From an uncultured Oscillospiraceae bacterium (GTDB taxonomy: Bacteria > Bacillota > Clostridia > Oscillospirales > Oscillospiraceae), in assembly GCA_910588045.1 (NCBI GenBank), contig CAJUPS010000042.1:1-27682 (forward strand): a stretch of DNA of 27,682 nt, given 5' to 3'. Numbering within the stretch: position 1 is the stretch's first letter; every line of letters begins with the position of its first letter. A program made the position numbers and the translations under genes. Of the stretch, positions 21,034 through 26,917 are shown one piece after another. A model generated the notes under the pieces. That model had not been told where the DNA came from. It made no database searches and was given only the letters and a program-made list of their open reading frames with translations.

Positions 21034-21360
21034 ATGGACAAGGACGACATCCTGGCGAAAAGCCGGGCGGAGAACCAGGGCAGCGACGAGTTCGAGAAGC
21101 AGGTCCTGGAGCGGGCGGGGAAGCTGGCCGCCCAGGTGGGCATGGTGGCGTGCTGCGTCATCGCGGCAGCCAGCGTGGCGGTGACCGAGCGGCCCAACAA
21201 CGCCTGCTGGGTGATCTATTTCAGCATCCACGCCACCCTCTTCTGGACCAAGTACCGGTACACCAAGGTCCGCCACGAGCTGCTGCTGGCCGTGGTCAGT
21301 ACGGCGGTGGGCCTGCTGTTCCTGGGGCTGTTCATCAAGGACCTGATTTCCTATATTTGA
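21034..21360 (+). CDS. DUF6442 family membrane protein (first copy)
   Basis: A 108-aa membrane protein. The charged N-terminus MDKDDILAKSRAENQGSDEFEKQV is the hallmark of the DUF6442 family and precedes three hydrophobic segments (about residues 33-51, 57-70 and 80-104). The ATG at 21034 lies after GGGAGGAACATAT. Function unknown. Such proteins are commonly encoded next to small XRE regulators in Clostridia, as here. The second gene, 12 bp downstream, encodes a clear paralogue with the same N-terminal pattern (K/D-EEIL.K.R.EN), suggesting a local duplication and perhaps a heteromeric membrane complex. Confidence 0.83.
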   Translation: MDKDDILAKSRAENQGSDEFEKQVLERAGKLAAQVGMVACCVIAAASVAVTERPNNACWVIYFSIHATLFWTKYRYTKVRHELLLAVVSTAVGLLFLGLFIKDLISYI

Positions 21361-21372
21361 GGAGGTACTGTC

Positions 21373-21693
21373 ATGGAGAAAGAAGAAATTTTGCAGAAGA
21401 TCCGGGAGGAAAACGCTTCCGCGTATATGGACGAACGGGAGCGGAGCCTGCGCCTGCGGGAAGATTCCTTCGCCCTGGGCATCGGCCTGCTGCTGGCGCT
21501 GGTGCTGTTTATCGTCAAGGTCTTCCGGGGCCAGCCCGCTGCGGACCTCCTGTCCCTGATCACAGGCATGAGCGCCGCCGGGTTCGTTTTTCGGTGCGTG
21601 AAGAACCGGAAGAAGGCCGACATTTTCTGGGCGTGCCTCTGCACGCTGCTGACGTTGCTTTATCTCTGGCGGTTCTTCATGGGAGCGGCCTGA
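21373..21693 (+). CDS. DUF6442 family membrane protein (second copy)
   Basis: A 106-aa paralogue of the preceding protein: N-terminal MEKEEILQKIREENASAYMDERE, then hydrophobic segments at about residues 34-50, 58-74 and 82-104. The ATG follows GAGGAGGTACTGTC. Its stop codon TGA overlaps the ATG of the XRE gene (TGATG), so the regulator is translated in coupling with it. That is the arrangement expected when a repressor must track its membrane partner. Function unknown. Confidence 0.83.
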   Translation: MEKEEILQKIREENASAYMDERERSLRLREDSFALGIGLLLALVLFIVKVFRGQPAADLLSLITGMSAAGFVFRCVKNRKKADIFWACLCTLLTLLYLWRFFMGAA

Positions 21694-21899
21694 TGGACGA
21701 TAAGCTGATTCTGAAAAACCGCCTCAAGGAGGCCCGGTCGGAGAAGAAGCTCTCCCAATCGGAGCTGGCCGAGCTGGTGGGCGTCAGTCGCAATACCATC
21801 AGCTCCATCGAGACCGGCCAGTTCAACCCCACCGCCAAACTGGCTCTGGTGCTGTGCATCGCCCTGGACAAGAAATTTGAGGAGCTGTTCTACTTTTGA
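21693..21899 (+). CDS. XRE-family regulator of the DUF6442 cassette
   Basis: A 68-aa Cro/CI-type helix-turn-helix protein of the short YozG-like type: LKNRLKEARSEKKLSQSELAELVGVSRNTISSIETGQFNPTAKLALVLCIALDKKFEELFYF. It has almost nothing beyond the DNA-binding fold. The start overlaps the stop of the second DUF6442 gene and has no strong ribosome site of its own. It is the natural candidate for binding the three CAAG-N4-CTTG sites at the cassette promoter. No terminator was seen directly downstream on this strand except the hairpin at 21910, whose T-run is on the other strand. Confidence 0.9.
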   Translation: MDDKLILKNRLKEARSEKKLSQSELAELVGVSRNTISSIETGQFNPTAKLALVLCIALDKKFEELFYF

Positions 21900-21904
21900 C
21901 GCGA

Positions 21905-21933
21905 AAAAGGGGGCGCATGTTGCCATGCGCCCC
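21905..21933 (-). terminator. Rho-independent terminator after the FIST gene
   Basis: A perfect 10-bp stem GGGGCGCATG (21910-21919) with CATGCGCCCC (21924-21933) and a TTGC loop. On the minus strand it is followed by five T, so it terminates the leftward FIST gene ending at 21960. On the plus strand it may slow transcription leaving the XRE gene. Confidence 0.85.
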
Positions 21934-21959
21934 TCAGATCCGTCCATAGCGGACGGCGC

Positions 21960-23057
21960 TTATTTAATGACCAGAATGGTGGATGTCTCGTTGATATGTC
22001 CCAAAAACGCCTCGCCGTTGGTAGAGAAACCAATGCTGGGATACCGGCCAAAGAGCGCACAGTAGGGCTCGACCTGGTTCTCGTTGAGGATCTCCAATGT
22101 ACGGTACAGGCAGTTGAAGTTGATCACGCCAGCGGGCTGGTAGGGGATGGCCTCGTCCAGCGCCTTCCGGGTGTCGTCCACGATGTTGCCGATCTTCAGG
22201 ACGTTGATCTCCGTGCCCTCCGGCAGTCCGCAGTGCAGCGTGATGCCCCCGTTCTGGATCTGGTTGAAGGTGCGCACAAAGATCTCGTCCCCGGCCACGA
22301 CGCCCAAAGGGTTGCACACGAAATAGTTCTGGATCTCGTCCTGCCCGATGCCCAGCACCTCCGCGTACACCTCGCCGCAGGGGCGGTGGTCAAATTCATA
22401 GAGGATGCGATTGCGCAGGTCGGACTTTGTCACCGTCAGCTTGCACTCCGAGAAGATGTGGGCGCTCTGGGTCTTCAGCACGCCGTAGCCATTGACCGTC
22501 TTCAGAATGGCCAGCACCGCCGCGCCGGTGTAACTCCGGCCGTTGGCGTAGACCAGGGACTGGCCTCCCTCCGCCGCAGAGGAGGAACCGCCTACAAACA
22601 GGAGGTCGGTCACGGTGCCCAGGCGGTCCATGAAGACCTCCTCGGCCTTCGCGCTGGACTCGAAGAGGACGACGCCCACGTAGCGGTCGTAGTCGGCAAG
22701 GACCTGGTCCACGCCGCCGAAATGATCGTGCATCCCGTCCAGAACGCCCCGGAGGTCCGGCTCTGCGCCGATGTTCTCCACGACCTGTACGTACACGTCC
22801 TCCACGCTCCCGGCATCCATCGCCATGATGCTGACGGAGCCGCTGGTGTAGGCGGCGTCGCAATATTCGCTGTGGGAGGAGGAACCAATGATCTCACTGT
22901 CGGGGAACGCCTCCCTCAGCGCGGCCTCCGGGCCCGCATAGTCGCTGGAGGCAAAAAACAGGATCAGCTTCGGCTGAAAATCCGCCAGGGCTTCCCGCGC
23001 CTGCCGGGCCACGTCCCGGCTGTCTGTTCCTTTGATGGAAAGTGTTTTAATTGCCAA
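21960..23057 (-). CDS. FIST N- and C-domain sensory protein
   Basis: A 365-aa cytoplasmic protein covering both FIST domains (N-terminal about residues 25-195; C-terminal about 205-345). FIST domains are thought to bind small ligands such as amino acids and usually sit in front of kinases, cyclases or methyl-accepting proteins, or stand alone as here. Visible family features: a Ser-rich GSSSHSEYCDAAYTSG, FVGGSSSAAEG, and the C-domain ending GVINFNCLYRTLEILNENQVEPYCALFGRYPSIGFSTNGEAFLGHINETSTILVI. The start is a TTG at 23057 with only a modest GGCGGG 7 bp upstream, so it is less certain than most starts here. A hairpin MITE begins about 40 bp upstream and may contribute or displace its promoter. 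Confidence 0.87.
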   Translation of the reverse strand: MAIKTLSIKGTDSRDVARQAREALADFQPKLILFFASSDYAGPEAALREAFPDSEIIGSSSHSEYCDAAYTSGSVSIMAMDAGSVEDVYVQVVENIGAEPDLRGVLDGMHDHFGGVDQVLADYDRYVGVVLFESSAKAEEVFMDRLGTVTDLLFVGGSSSAAEGGQSLVYANGRSYTGAAVLAILKTVNGYGVLKTQSAHIFSECKLTVTKSDLRNRILYEFDHRPCGEVYAEVLGIGQDEIQNYFVCNPLGVVAGDEIFVRTFNQIQNGGITLHCGLPEGTEINVLKIGNIVDDTRKALDEAIPYQPAGVINFNCLYRTLEILNENQVEPYCALFGRYPSIGFSTNGEAFLGHINETSTILVIK

Positions 23058-23097
23058 TGTCTATCCCGCCTTTACAATAAATTTTTGAGGTACATTA

Positions 23098-23257
23098 GAG
23101 CCTGTTTAATATCTCAACGTGTGCGGATTGGCGAGCGGATTTTTTTCCCAGCAAGGCAAAAAGCCGCAGCAATCCTGACGGATTGCAAGGGTTTTTAACG
23201 CAGTCTGGGCGAAAAATCAGCCGTCAAGACGTGCGCGGGGAGATGTTAAACAGGCTC
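23098..23257. mobile_element. 160-bp MITE: one long imperfect hairpin with 3-bp target duplication
   Basis: Terminal inverted repeats of 18 bp with one mismatch (GAGCCTGTTTAATATCTC at 23098-23115, complement at 23240-23257). They are flanked by TTA on both sides (23095-23097 and 23258-23260), consistent with target-site duplication. Complementarity continues inward with gaps to a perfect apex GCAATCC/GGATTGC (23169-23175, 23180-23186) centred exactly on the element midpoint. It has no coding capacity, so it would need a transposase in trans. The right border coincides with the stop codon of the 66-aa gene. Confidence 0.8.
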
Positions 23258-23458
23258 TTAGACGACGACGCCAAATTCCTTGGCGATTTCCCGAACCTTC
23301 TGCATGACCGCCGGGTCGTCGGGGGAGACCGCGGTATACTTATCCACGGCGATCCCCTTCAGGTACATCTTCGTCCGGACGGAGTTCGCAATGACGACGT
23401 TCCCCTTGGCCTTCTGTGCGATGACCTGTTCAATCATGGAATGGATTCGTCCTGCCAA
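23258..23458 (-). CDS. 66-aa conserved-looking small protein
   Basis: Not assigned to a family. It starts at a TTG (23458) preceded by GAGGGTGAATTGA and encodes a compact alpha/beta-looking polypeptide: MAGRIHSMIEQVIAQKAKGN, then VVIANSVRTKMYLKGI, then a SPDDPAVMQKVREIAKEFGVVV end. It has no signal peptide or membrane helix. It has its own promoter (TTGCAC, 17 bp, TAAAAT at 23544-23516). The TAA stop is part of the TTA duplication flanking the MITE, so the original C-terminus may have been retained or altered by that insertion. I have the impression of similar orphan proteins in other Clostridia, but this needs a search. Confidence 0.7.
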   Translation of the reverse strand: MAGRIHSMIEQVIAQKAKGNVVIANSVRTKMYLKGIAVDKYTAVSPDDPAVMQKVREIAKEFGVVV

Positions 23459-23515
23459 TCAATTCACCCTCTCTCGCAAAAATGAGATTCTTGCACCGGC
23501 AAAAATCTTTCCCTT

Positions 23516-23544
23516 ATTTTACCATATGCCCTCTCTGTGTGCAA
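23516..23544 (-). promoter_or_regulatory. Promoter of the 66-aa gene
   Basis: On the minus strand TTGCAC (23544-23539), 17 bp, TAAAAT (23521-23516). The leader of about 50 nt holds a 9-bp imperfect inverted repeat (GATTTTTGC with GCAAGAATC). Confidence 0.6.
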
Positions 23545-23571
23545 TCCCTTTTTGCGGGCGGCGTCTCCGTC

Positions 23572-23850
23572 CTATTCCTCGTCGAACAGGACCTCCAGCC
23601 CCGGGTTGACCCGGTCCGCGTCCAACATCGTCTGGATCAGCGCCTTTCCGTAGTCCCCCAGCCAGGAGAGGAGGGTGTTCCCGTGCCGGATGATGATCCG
23701 GGTGGGCCCCTCCCGCTCGGTGAGCACGTCATAGAGCGCGTCCAGATTCCTGCCGTAGTAGTCCGGAAGGGCCAGCTGCTGGGCCAGGTGCTCGTGGGCC
23801 TCCCGGCGGCTGAGCATTTTCTCGCCCTCCAGGACGATGATCTCCTGCAT
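23572..23850 (-). CDS. Barstar family ribonuclease inhibitor
   Basis: A 92-aa cytoplasmic protein of the barstar family, which blocks barnase-type RNases in a tight 1:1 complex and protects the producing cell. The barnase-binding helix is recognisable as YYGRNLDALYDVLT, matching barstar YYGENLDALWDCLT; Asp35 and Asp39 equivalents are kept, while Trp38 is replaced by Tyr. It starts 2 bp after the stop of the RNase gene, with a GGAATAGGGATGCAGG context, so the pair is co-transcribed and probably translationally coupled. The order toxin first, inhibitor second is the opposite of what would protect a cell best if both were cytoplasmic, and fits an exported RNase. Confidence 0.92.
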   Translation of the reverse strand: MQEIIVLEGEKMLSRREAHEHLAQQLALPDYYGRNLDALYDVLTEREGPTRIIIRHGNTLLSWLGDYGKALIQTMLDADRVNPGLEVLFDEE

Positions 23851-23852
23851 CC

Positions 23853-24482
23853 CTATTCCTCCCCGTAGAGCAGGGTAAAGGTCTCATAGTGGTCCTCGGT
23901 GTAGTAGATCCGCCCGTCGTCGGAATACACCAGCCGCTTGGCCCCCCGGCTGCTCTCGCCGATGGTGTCGATGTCACACTCGTGGTAGCTCCCCTCGGGC
24001 AGGATGCCCTCCCGGTTGCCGAACCTGTCCCCGCCGATGGCGCACCCCGGCGCGACCTTCTCCACGGACCCGCCGGACCATCCCAGGTCCCGGGCCTCAT
24101 TTTTGGTGATGTAGTTCTCCGGCAGGTGGCCGAAGGTATAGAGGTACAGGGACACATCCTCCGCGCTGTTGTACGTCCCGTCCTCGTCCAGGGCATCCTC
24201 CGGCAGGCCGTCCTTGTAGGGCAGGTCCTCCTCACCAGTGGTGGTGCCGGGGTCGTCCGGGGTCTCGGGCGGGGATCCCGCCTCCTCTTCCGTCGGCAGG
24301 TCGTCCAGCGTATCGTCCAGAGGGTCGTCCGCCTCGGGAATCGGGTCCTCGTCGCCGCCGATGGTGATGGTGTTGCTGCCGATATGGATGTCCGTCGGGC
24401 CATCCTCGCTGCTGATGACGCTACAGCCCGCCAGCAGCAGTGCCAGCGCCAGTGCACAGCCCTGATAGAACCATTTTTTCAT
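23853..24482 (-). CDS. Lipoprotein-anchored barnase-type ribonuclease
   Basis: A guanyl-preferring RNase (N1/T1/barnase family) exported as a lipoprotein. Signal peptide and lipobox LLAGC (Cys20) come first. Residues about 25-100 form a strongly acidic, Pro/Thr-rich linker (DDPLDDTLDDLPTEEE and similar). Residues 102-209 are the barnase domain: TYNSAEDVSLYLYTFGHLPENYITKNEARDLGW. All catalytic and substrate residues of barnase have counterparts: Lys127 (K27), Arg157 (R59), Glu168 (E73), Arg179 (R83), Arg183 (R87) and His198 (H102). It should therefore be active. The ATG follows GAAGGAGCGGCGGAC. The barstar gene follows after 2 bp. A surface-bound RNase could scavenge RNA or act on neighbouring cells. 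Confidence 0.93.
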   Translation of the reverse strand: MKKWFYQGCALALALLLAGCSVISSEDGPTDIHIGSNTITIGGDEDPIPEADDPLDDTLDDLPTEEEAGSPPETPDDPGTTTGEEDLPYKDGLPEDALDEDGTYNSAEDVSLYLYTFGHLPENYITKNEARDLGWSGGSVEKVAPGCAIGGDRFGNREGILPEGSYHECDIDTIGESSRGAKRLVYSDDGRIYYTEDHYETFTLLYGEE

Positions 24483-24514
24483 GTCCGCCGCTCCTTCTCT
24501 TTTGGGTTGCCCCC

Positions 24515-24543
24515 ATTATAGAGCATTTCTCTCTTTTTATCAA
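24515..24543 (-). promoter_or_regulatory. Promoter of the barnase-barstar operon
   Basis: On the minus strand TTGATA (24543-24538), 17 bp, TATAAT (24520-24515), about 33 bp before the start. It is arranged back-to-back with the ROK kinase promoter, with only 10 bp between the two -35 boxes. Confidence 0.8.
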
Positions 24544-24550
24544 CACTTTG

Positions 24551-24582
24551 TGATTGCAAATCATTTCCGAATAGATTATAAT
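24551..24582 (+). promoter_or_regulatory. Promoter of the ROK kinase gene with a small overlapping palindrome
   Basis: TTGCAA (24554-24559), 17 bp, TATAAT (24577-24582), about 34 bp before the start. The palindrome TGATT-GCA-AATCA (24551-24563) covers the -35 box and could be an operator for either divergent unit. Confidence 0.75.
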
Positions 24583-24615
24583 AAGCCAACTAAGACAGAA
24601 AAGGAGTTGACTTCC

Positions 24616-25494
24616 ATGCCCCTCTACGGCGCACTGGAGGCCGGCGGCACCAAAATGGTCTGCGCCGTCGGCGACGAACAGGGAAACATTCTCGAGCGGG
24701 TCAGCCTGCCCACCCGCACTCCGGAGGAGACCATGCCGGAGATGCTGGCCTTCTACCGGGGGAAGGATCTCTCCGCCCTGGGGGTGGGATGCTTCGGCCC
24801 CGTGGACCTGGACCGCGGCTCGCCCACCTACGGCTCCATCCTGGCCACCCCCAAGCTCCCCTGGCGGGATTATCCCATTGTCCAACGCTTTGAGGAGGCC
24901 CTGGGCCTCCCCGTGGGCTTTGACACAGACGTCAACGCCGCCGCCCTGGGGGAGGCCACCTGGGGCTGTACCCGGGGCCTCGCCAGCAGTATCTATGTCA
25001 CCGTGGGCACCGGTGTCGGCGTGGGCGTCGTGATAGACGGCAGGCCCTACCACGGCATGATGCACCCGGAGGCGGGCCACCTCTTTGTCGCCCGTCACCC
25101 GGACGACCCCATGCCCCAGGGCGTATGTCCGTACCACCCCAACTGTCTGGAGGGCCTCGCCAGCGGTCCCGCCATCGAGCGCCGCTGGGGCAAAAAGGCC
25201 CAGGAGCTCTCCGATCGCCCCGAGGTCTGGACCCTGGAGGCTTACTACATCGCCCAGGCCCTGTGCGGCTATATGATGATCCTCTCGCCCCAGCGGATCA
25301 TTCTGGGCGGAGGCGTCACCCACCAGGAGCATCTTCTCCCCCTGGTCCGGGAGGAGGTCCGCCGTCAGCTGGGCGGCTATCTTGTGGGGAAAGCGCTGGA
25401 CGACTTGGAGGACTACATCGTTCCCGTCAGCCTCAGCGACAACCAGGGCGTCATGGGCGCGGTCAGGCTCGCTATGGACGCTCTGGCGCGGTAG
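24616..25494 (+). CDS. ROK family sugar kinase, fructokinase-like
   Basis: A 292-aa ATP-dependent sugar kinase. The N-terminal phosphate-1 loop reads YGALEAGGTKMVCAVGDEQG, with the Glu-Ala-Gly-Gly-Thr-Lys form typical of ROK fructokinases (B. subtilis GmuE/YdhR, lactococcal ScrK). Catalytic Asp is in FDTDVNAAALGEATWG, and TVGTGVGVGVVIDG forms phosphate-2. The structural zinc site is GHLFVARHP...CPYHPNCLEGLASGPA, where His and three Cys bind Zn. Conversion of fructose (or mannose) to the 6-phosphate is the likely reaction; glucokinase is less likely given the EAGGTK start. The ATG at 24616 follows AAGGAGTTGACTTCC; the longer frame upstream lies in the promoter. Cytoplasmic and monocistronic, with no sugar transporter beside it. 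Confidence 0.9.
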   Translation: MPLYGALEAGGTKMVCAVGDEQGNILERVSLPTRTPEETMPEMLAFYRGKDLSALGVGCFGPVDLDRGSPTYGSILATPKLPWRDYPIVQRFEEALGLPVGFDTDVNAAALGEATWGCTRGLASSIYVTVGTGVGVGVVIDGRPYHGMMHPEAGHLFVARHPDDPMPQGVCPYHPNCLEGLASGPAIERRWGKKAQELSDRPEVWTLEAYYIAQALCGYMMILSPQRIILGGGVTHQEHLLPLVREEVRRQLGGYLVGKALDDLEDYIVPVSLSDNQGVMGAVRLAMDALAR

Positions 25495-25528
25495 CGCGAT
25501 TTCCCGGGAAATTTTGGGCGATTGCAGG

Positions 25529-25593
25529 TTGGGCTCCGCCCAAACCCGGCAGGGGCCTTGCCCCTGCACCCCACCGCCCTTTGAAAAGGGCGG
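25529..25593. repeat. Three-hairpin intergenic repeat, copy 2 (inverted relative to copy 1)
   Basis: Stems TTGGGC/GCCCAA (25529-25543), GCAGGGGC/GCCCCTGC (25549-25567) and CCGCCCTTT/AAAGGGCGG (25574-25593). Read on the minus strand it has the order and loops of the repeat at 12266-12328, including the flanking AAAGTTT. It lies between the ROK gene and the terminator shared with the convergent ApbE-like gene. Confidence 0.7.
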
Positions 25594-25607
25594 CCCCAAA
25601 CTTTAGA

Positions 25608-25641
25608 AAACGCCGCACCGGAACCCTCCGGTGCGGCGTTT
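25608..25641. terminator. Bidirectional terminator between ROK kinase and ApbE-like genes
   Basis: A perfect 15-bp stem AAACGCCGCACCGGA (25608-25622) with its complement (25627-25641) and loop ACCC. T-rich ends on both strands; the ApbE-like gene stops 7 bp away at 25648. Confidence 0.88.
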
Positions 25642-25647
25642 GTTGAT

Positions 25648-26916
25648 TCACTTGTTCGCCGAGGCGACGGTATACCGCATACCGGCCTGTTCATAGAGCC
25701 CGTGAAGCGATACTCCGGCCTCCGTGGGGTAAATCACCTCGTCCTCGCAGCGGATGGACTGGATCCCTTCTGTTGCCAGGTCCTCCAGCGCTCCGCTGTC
25801 CAGGGTATCGGCGATATACAGCGGCGCCATCGCCAGCAGGATCTCCCCACAGCCCCGGTCCCGGGCGTAGCCCGTCAGCGTGGGGAGCGCGTTCCGGCAC
25901 ACGCCGTCCGCGATGTCCAGATAGGGCGTGCGGACCTCTCCGCTGTCCGGCACATAGAACCGGTACTCGTCCAGGCCGCTGATGGGGTAGTCCCACAGCG
26001 ACACGATGCTCATGGGCCCCCGGTAGTCCATCACCGCCGCGACGTAGACGGAGGACCCCCGCCGGTCGTAGAGCTGCAAGGAGTAGTCCCGTCCAGAACC
26101 GTCCAGGTTGCGCACGAACCCGTCGTAGCTGCTCAGAGCCCCGTTGGTATACCCCCGGGCTATCAGCTCCTCCGCCAGAAAGTCGGCAATGAAGGCGTTC
26201 CGGGTCCAGGAGAAGTCGATGAACCGCTCCACGCCCTCCCGCCGGGCATAGTCCAGATACGCCTCCGACACGTACAGCCTCACCCGGTTCTCACCCAGCA
26301 GCTCCACCCGGACGGACCGGGGGTCGGCGGCGTATCCCGCCAGCTCCCCGTAGTCCCGGGCGATTTCCTGGTTCAGCCGGGGGTCGTAATCCACCAGCTG
26401 GCCGTCGTCCTCACAGAAGACGATGCTCTCATAACGCTCGTACACTGGCCCCAGGTAAATAAGGCGGCTCCCGCTGCGCTCCACTGCGGCAAGGGCCTTG
26501 TAGAGCGCCCCGTCCACCTCCAGCGCCTCGTTGGGATGGCGGTTGATGGCAAAGATATTATTGACGCCCTCAAAGCTCTCCATGCTGTGGAAGTCCTCGT
26601 AGGCCCTGCGGCACAGCTGGGTATAGAGCTCCGTCACCGCCTTCCGGTCCGCCGCGGCGGAGCGGCTCTCGGGCCGGTAGAGCAGATGAAACTCCTGGGC
26701 GCAGCTGATCCCGGCGCTGGAGTGGGCCTCGATGGTGATCCACTCCGTCTGGGGCGTGAGCATCTGGTAGATGGCGTATCCGATCATCCCCAGGCCCAGC
26801 ACCAGGAGGAGTATGGCCGCCAGGGCCCGCCGTCCGCTGTACTCCTCGTTGAGCTCGATGCGCTCCACCGGACGGGGGCGCAGCCAATTCGGCTTCCCTC
26901 TGGAGCTGCGTCCCAA
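25648..26916 (-). CDS. Membrane-anchored protein with ApbE-like (flavin transferase fold) domain
   Basis: A 422-aa protein with a basic cytoplasmic tail, one membrane helix (about residues 30-50, ALAAILLLVLGLGMIGYAIY) and a large extracytoplasmic domain. That domain resembles FAD:protein FMN transferases in order of blocks: a FxxINRHPNEALEVDGALYKAL segment, DFSWTRNAFIADFLAEEL, SYDGFVRNLDGSGRDYSLQLYD (compare the GGNxxALGxKPDG region), ISGLDEYRFYVPDSG (compare SGDYERYF) and APLYIADTLDSGAL (compare the ADALSTAL metal site). Several usual residues are altered, so it may be a divergent or non-catalytic relative; confidence in the family is moderate. The TTG start lies 1 bp after the stop of the ABC ATPase gene, indicating coupling. 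Confidence 0.68.
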   Translation of the reverse strand: MGRSSRGKPNWLRPRPVERIELNEEYSGRRALAAILLLVLGLGMIGYAIYQMLTPQTEWITIEAHSSAGISCAQEFHLLYRPESRSAAADRKAVTELYTQLCRRAYEDFHSMESFEGVNNIFAINRHPNEALEVDGALYKALAAVERSGSRLIYLGPVYERYESIVFCEDDGQLVDYDPRLNQEIARDYGELAGYAADPRSVRVELLGENRVRLYVSEAYLDYARREGVERFIDFSWTRNAFIADFLAEELIARGYTNGALSSYDGFVRNLDGSGRDYSLQLYDRRGSSVYVAAVMDYRGPMSIVSLWDYPISGLDEYRFYVPDSGEVRTPYLDIADGVCRNALPTLTGYARDRGCGEILLAMAPLYIADTLDSGALEDLATEGIQSIRCEDEVIYPTEAGVSLHGLYEQAGMRYTVASANK

Positions 26917-26917
26917 A

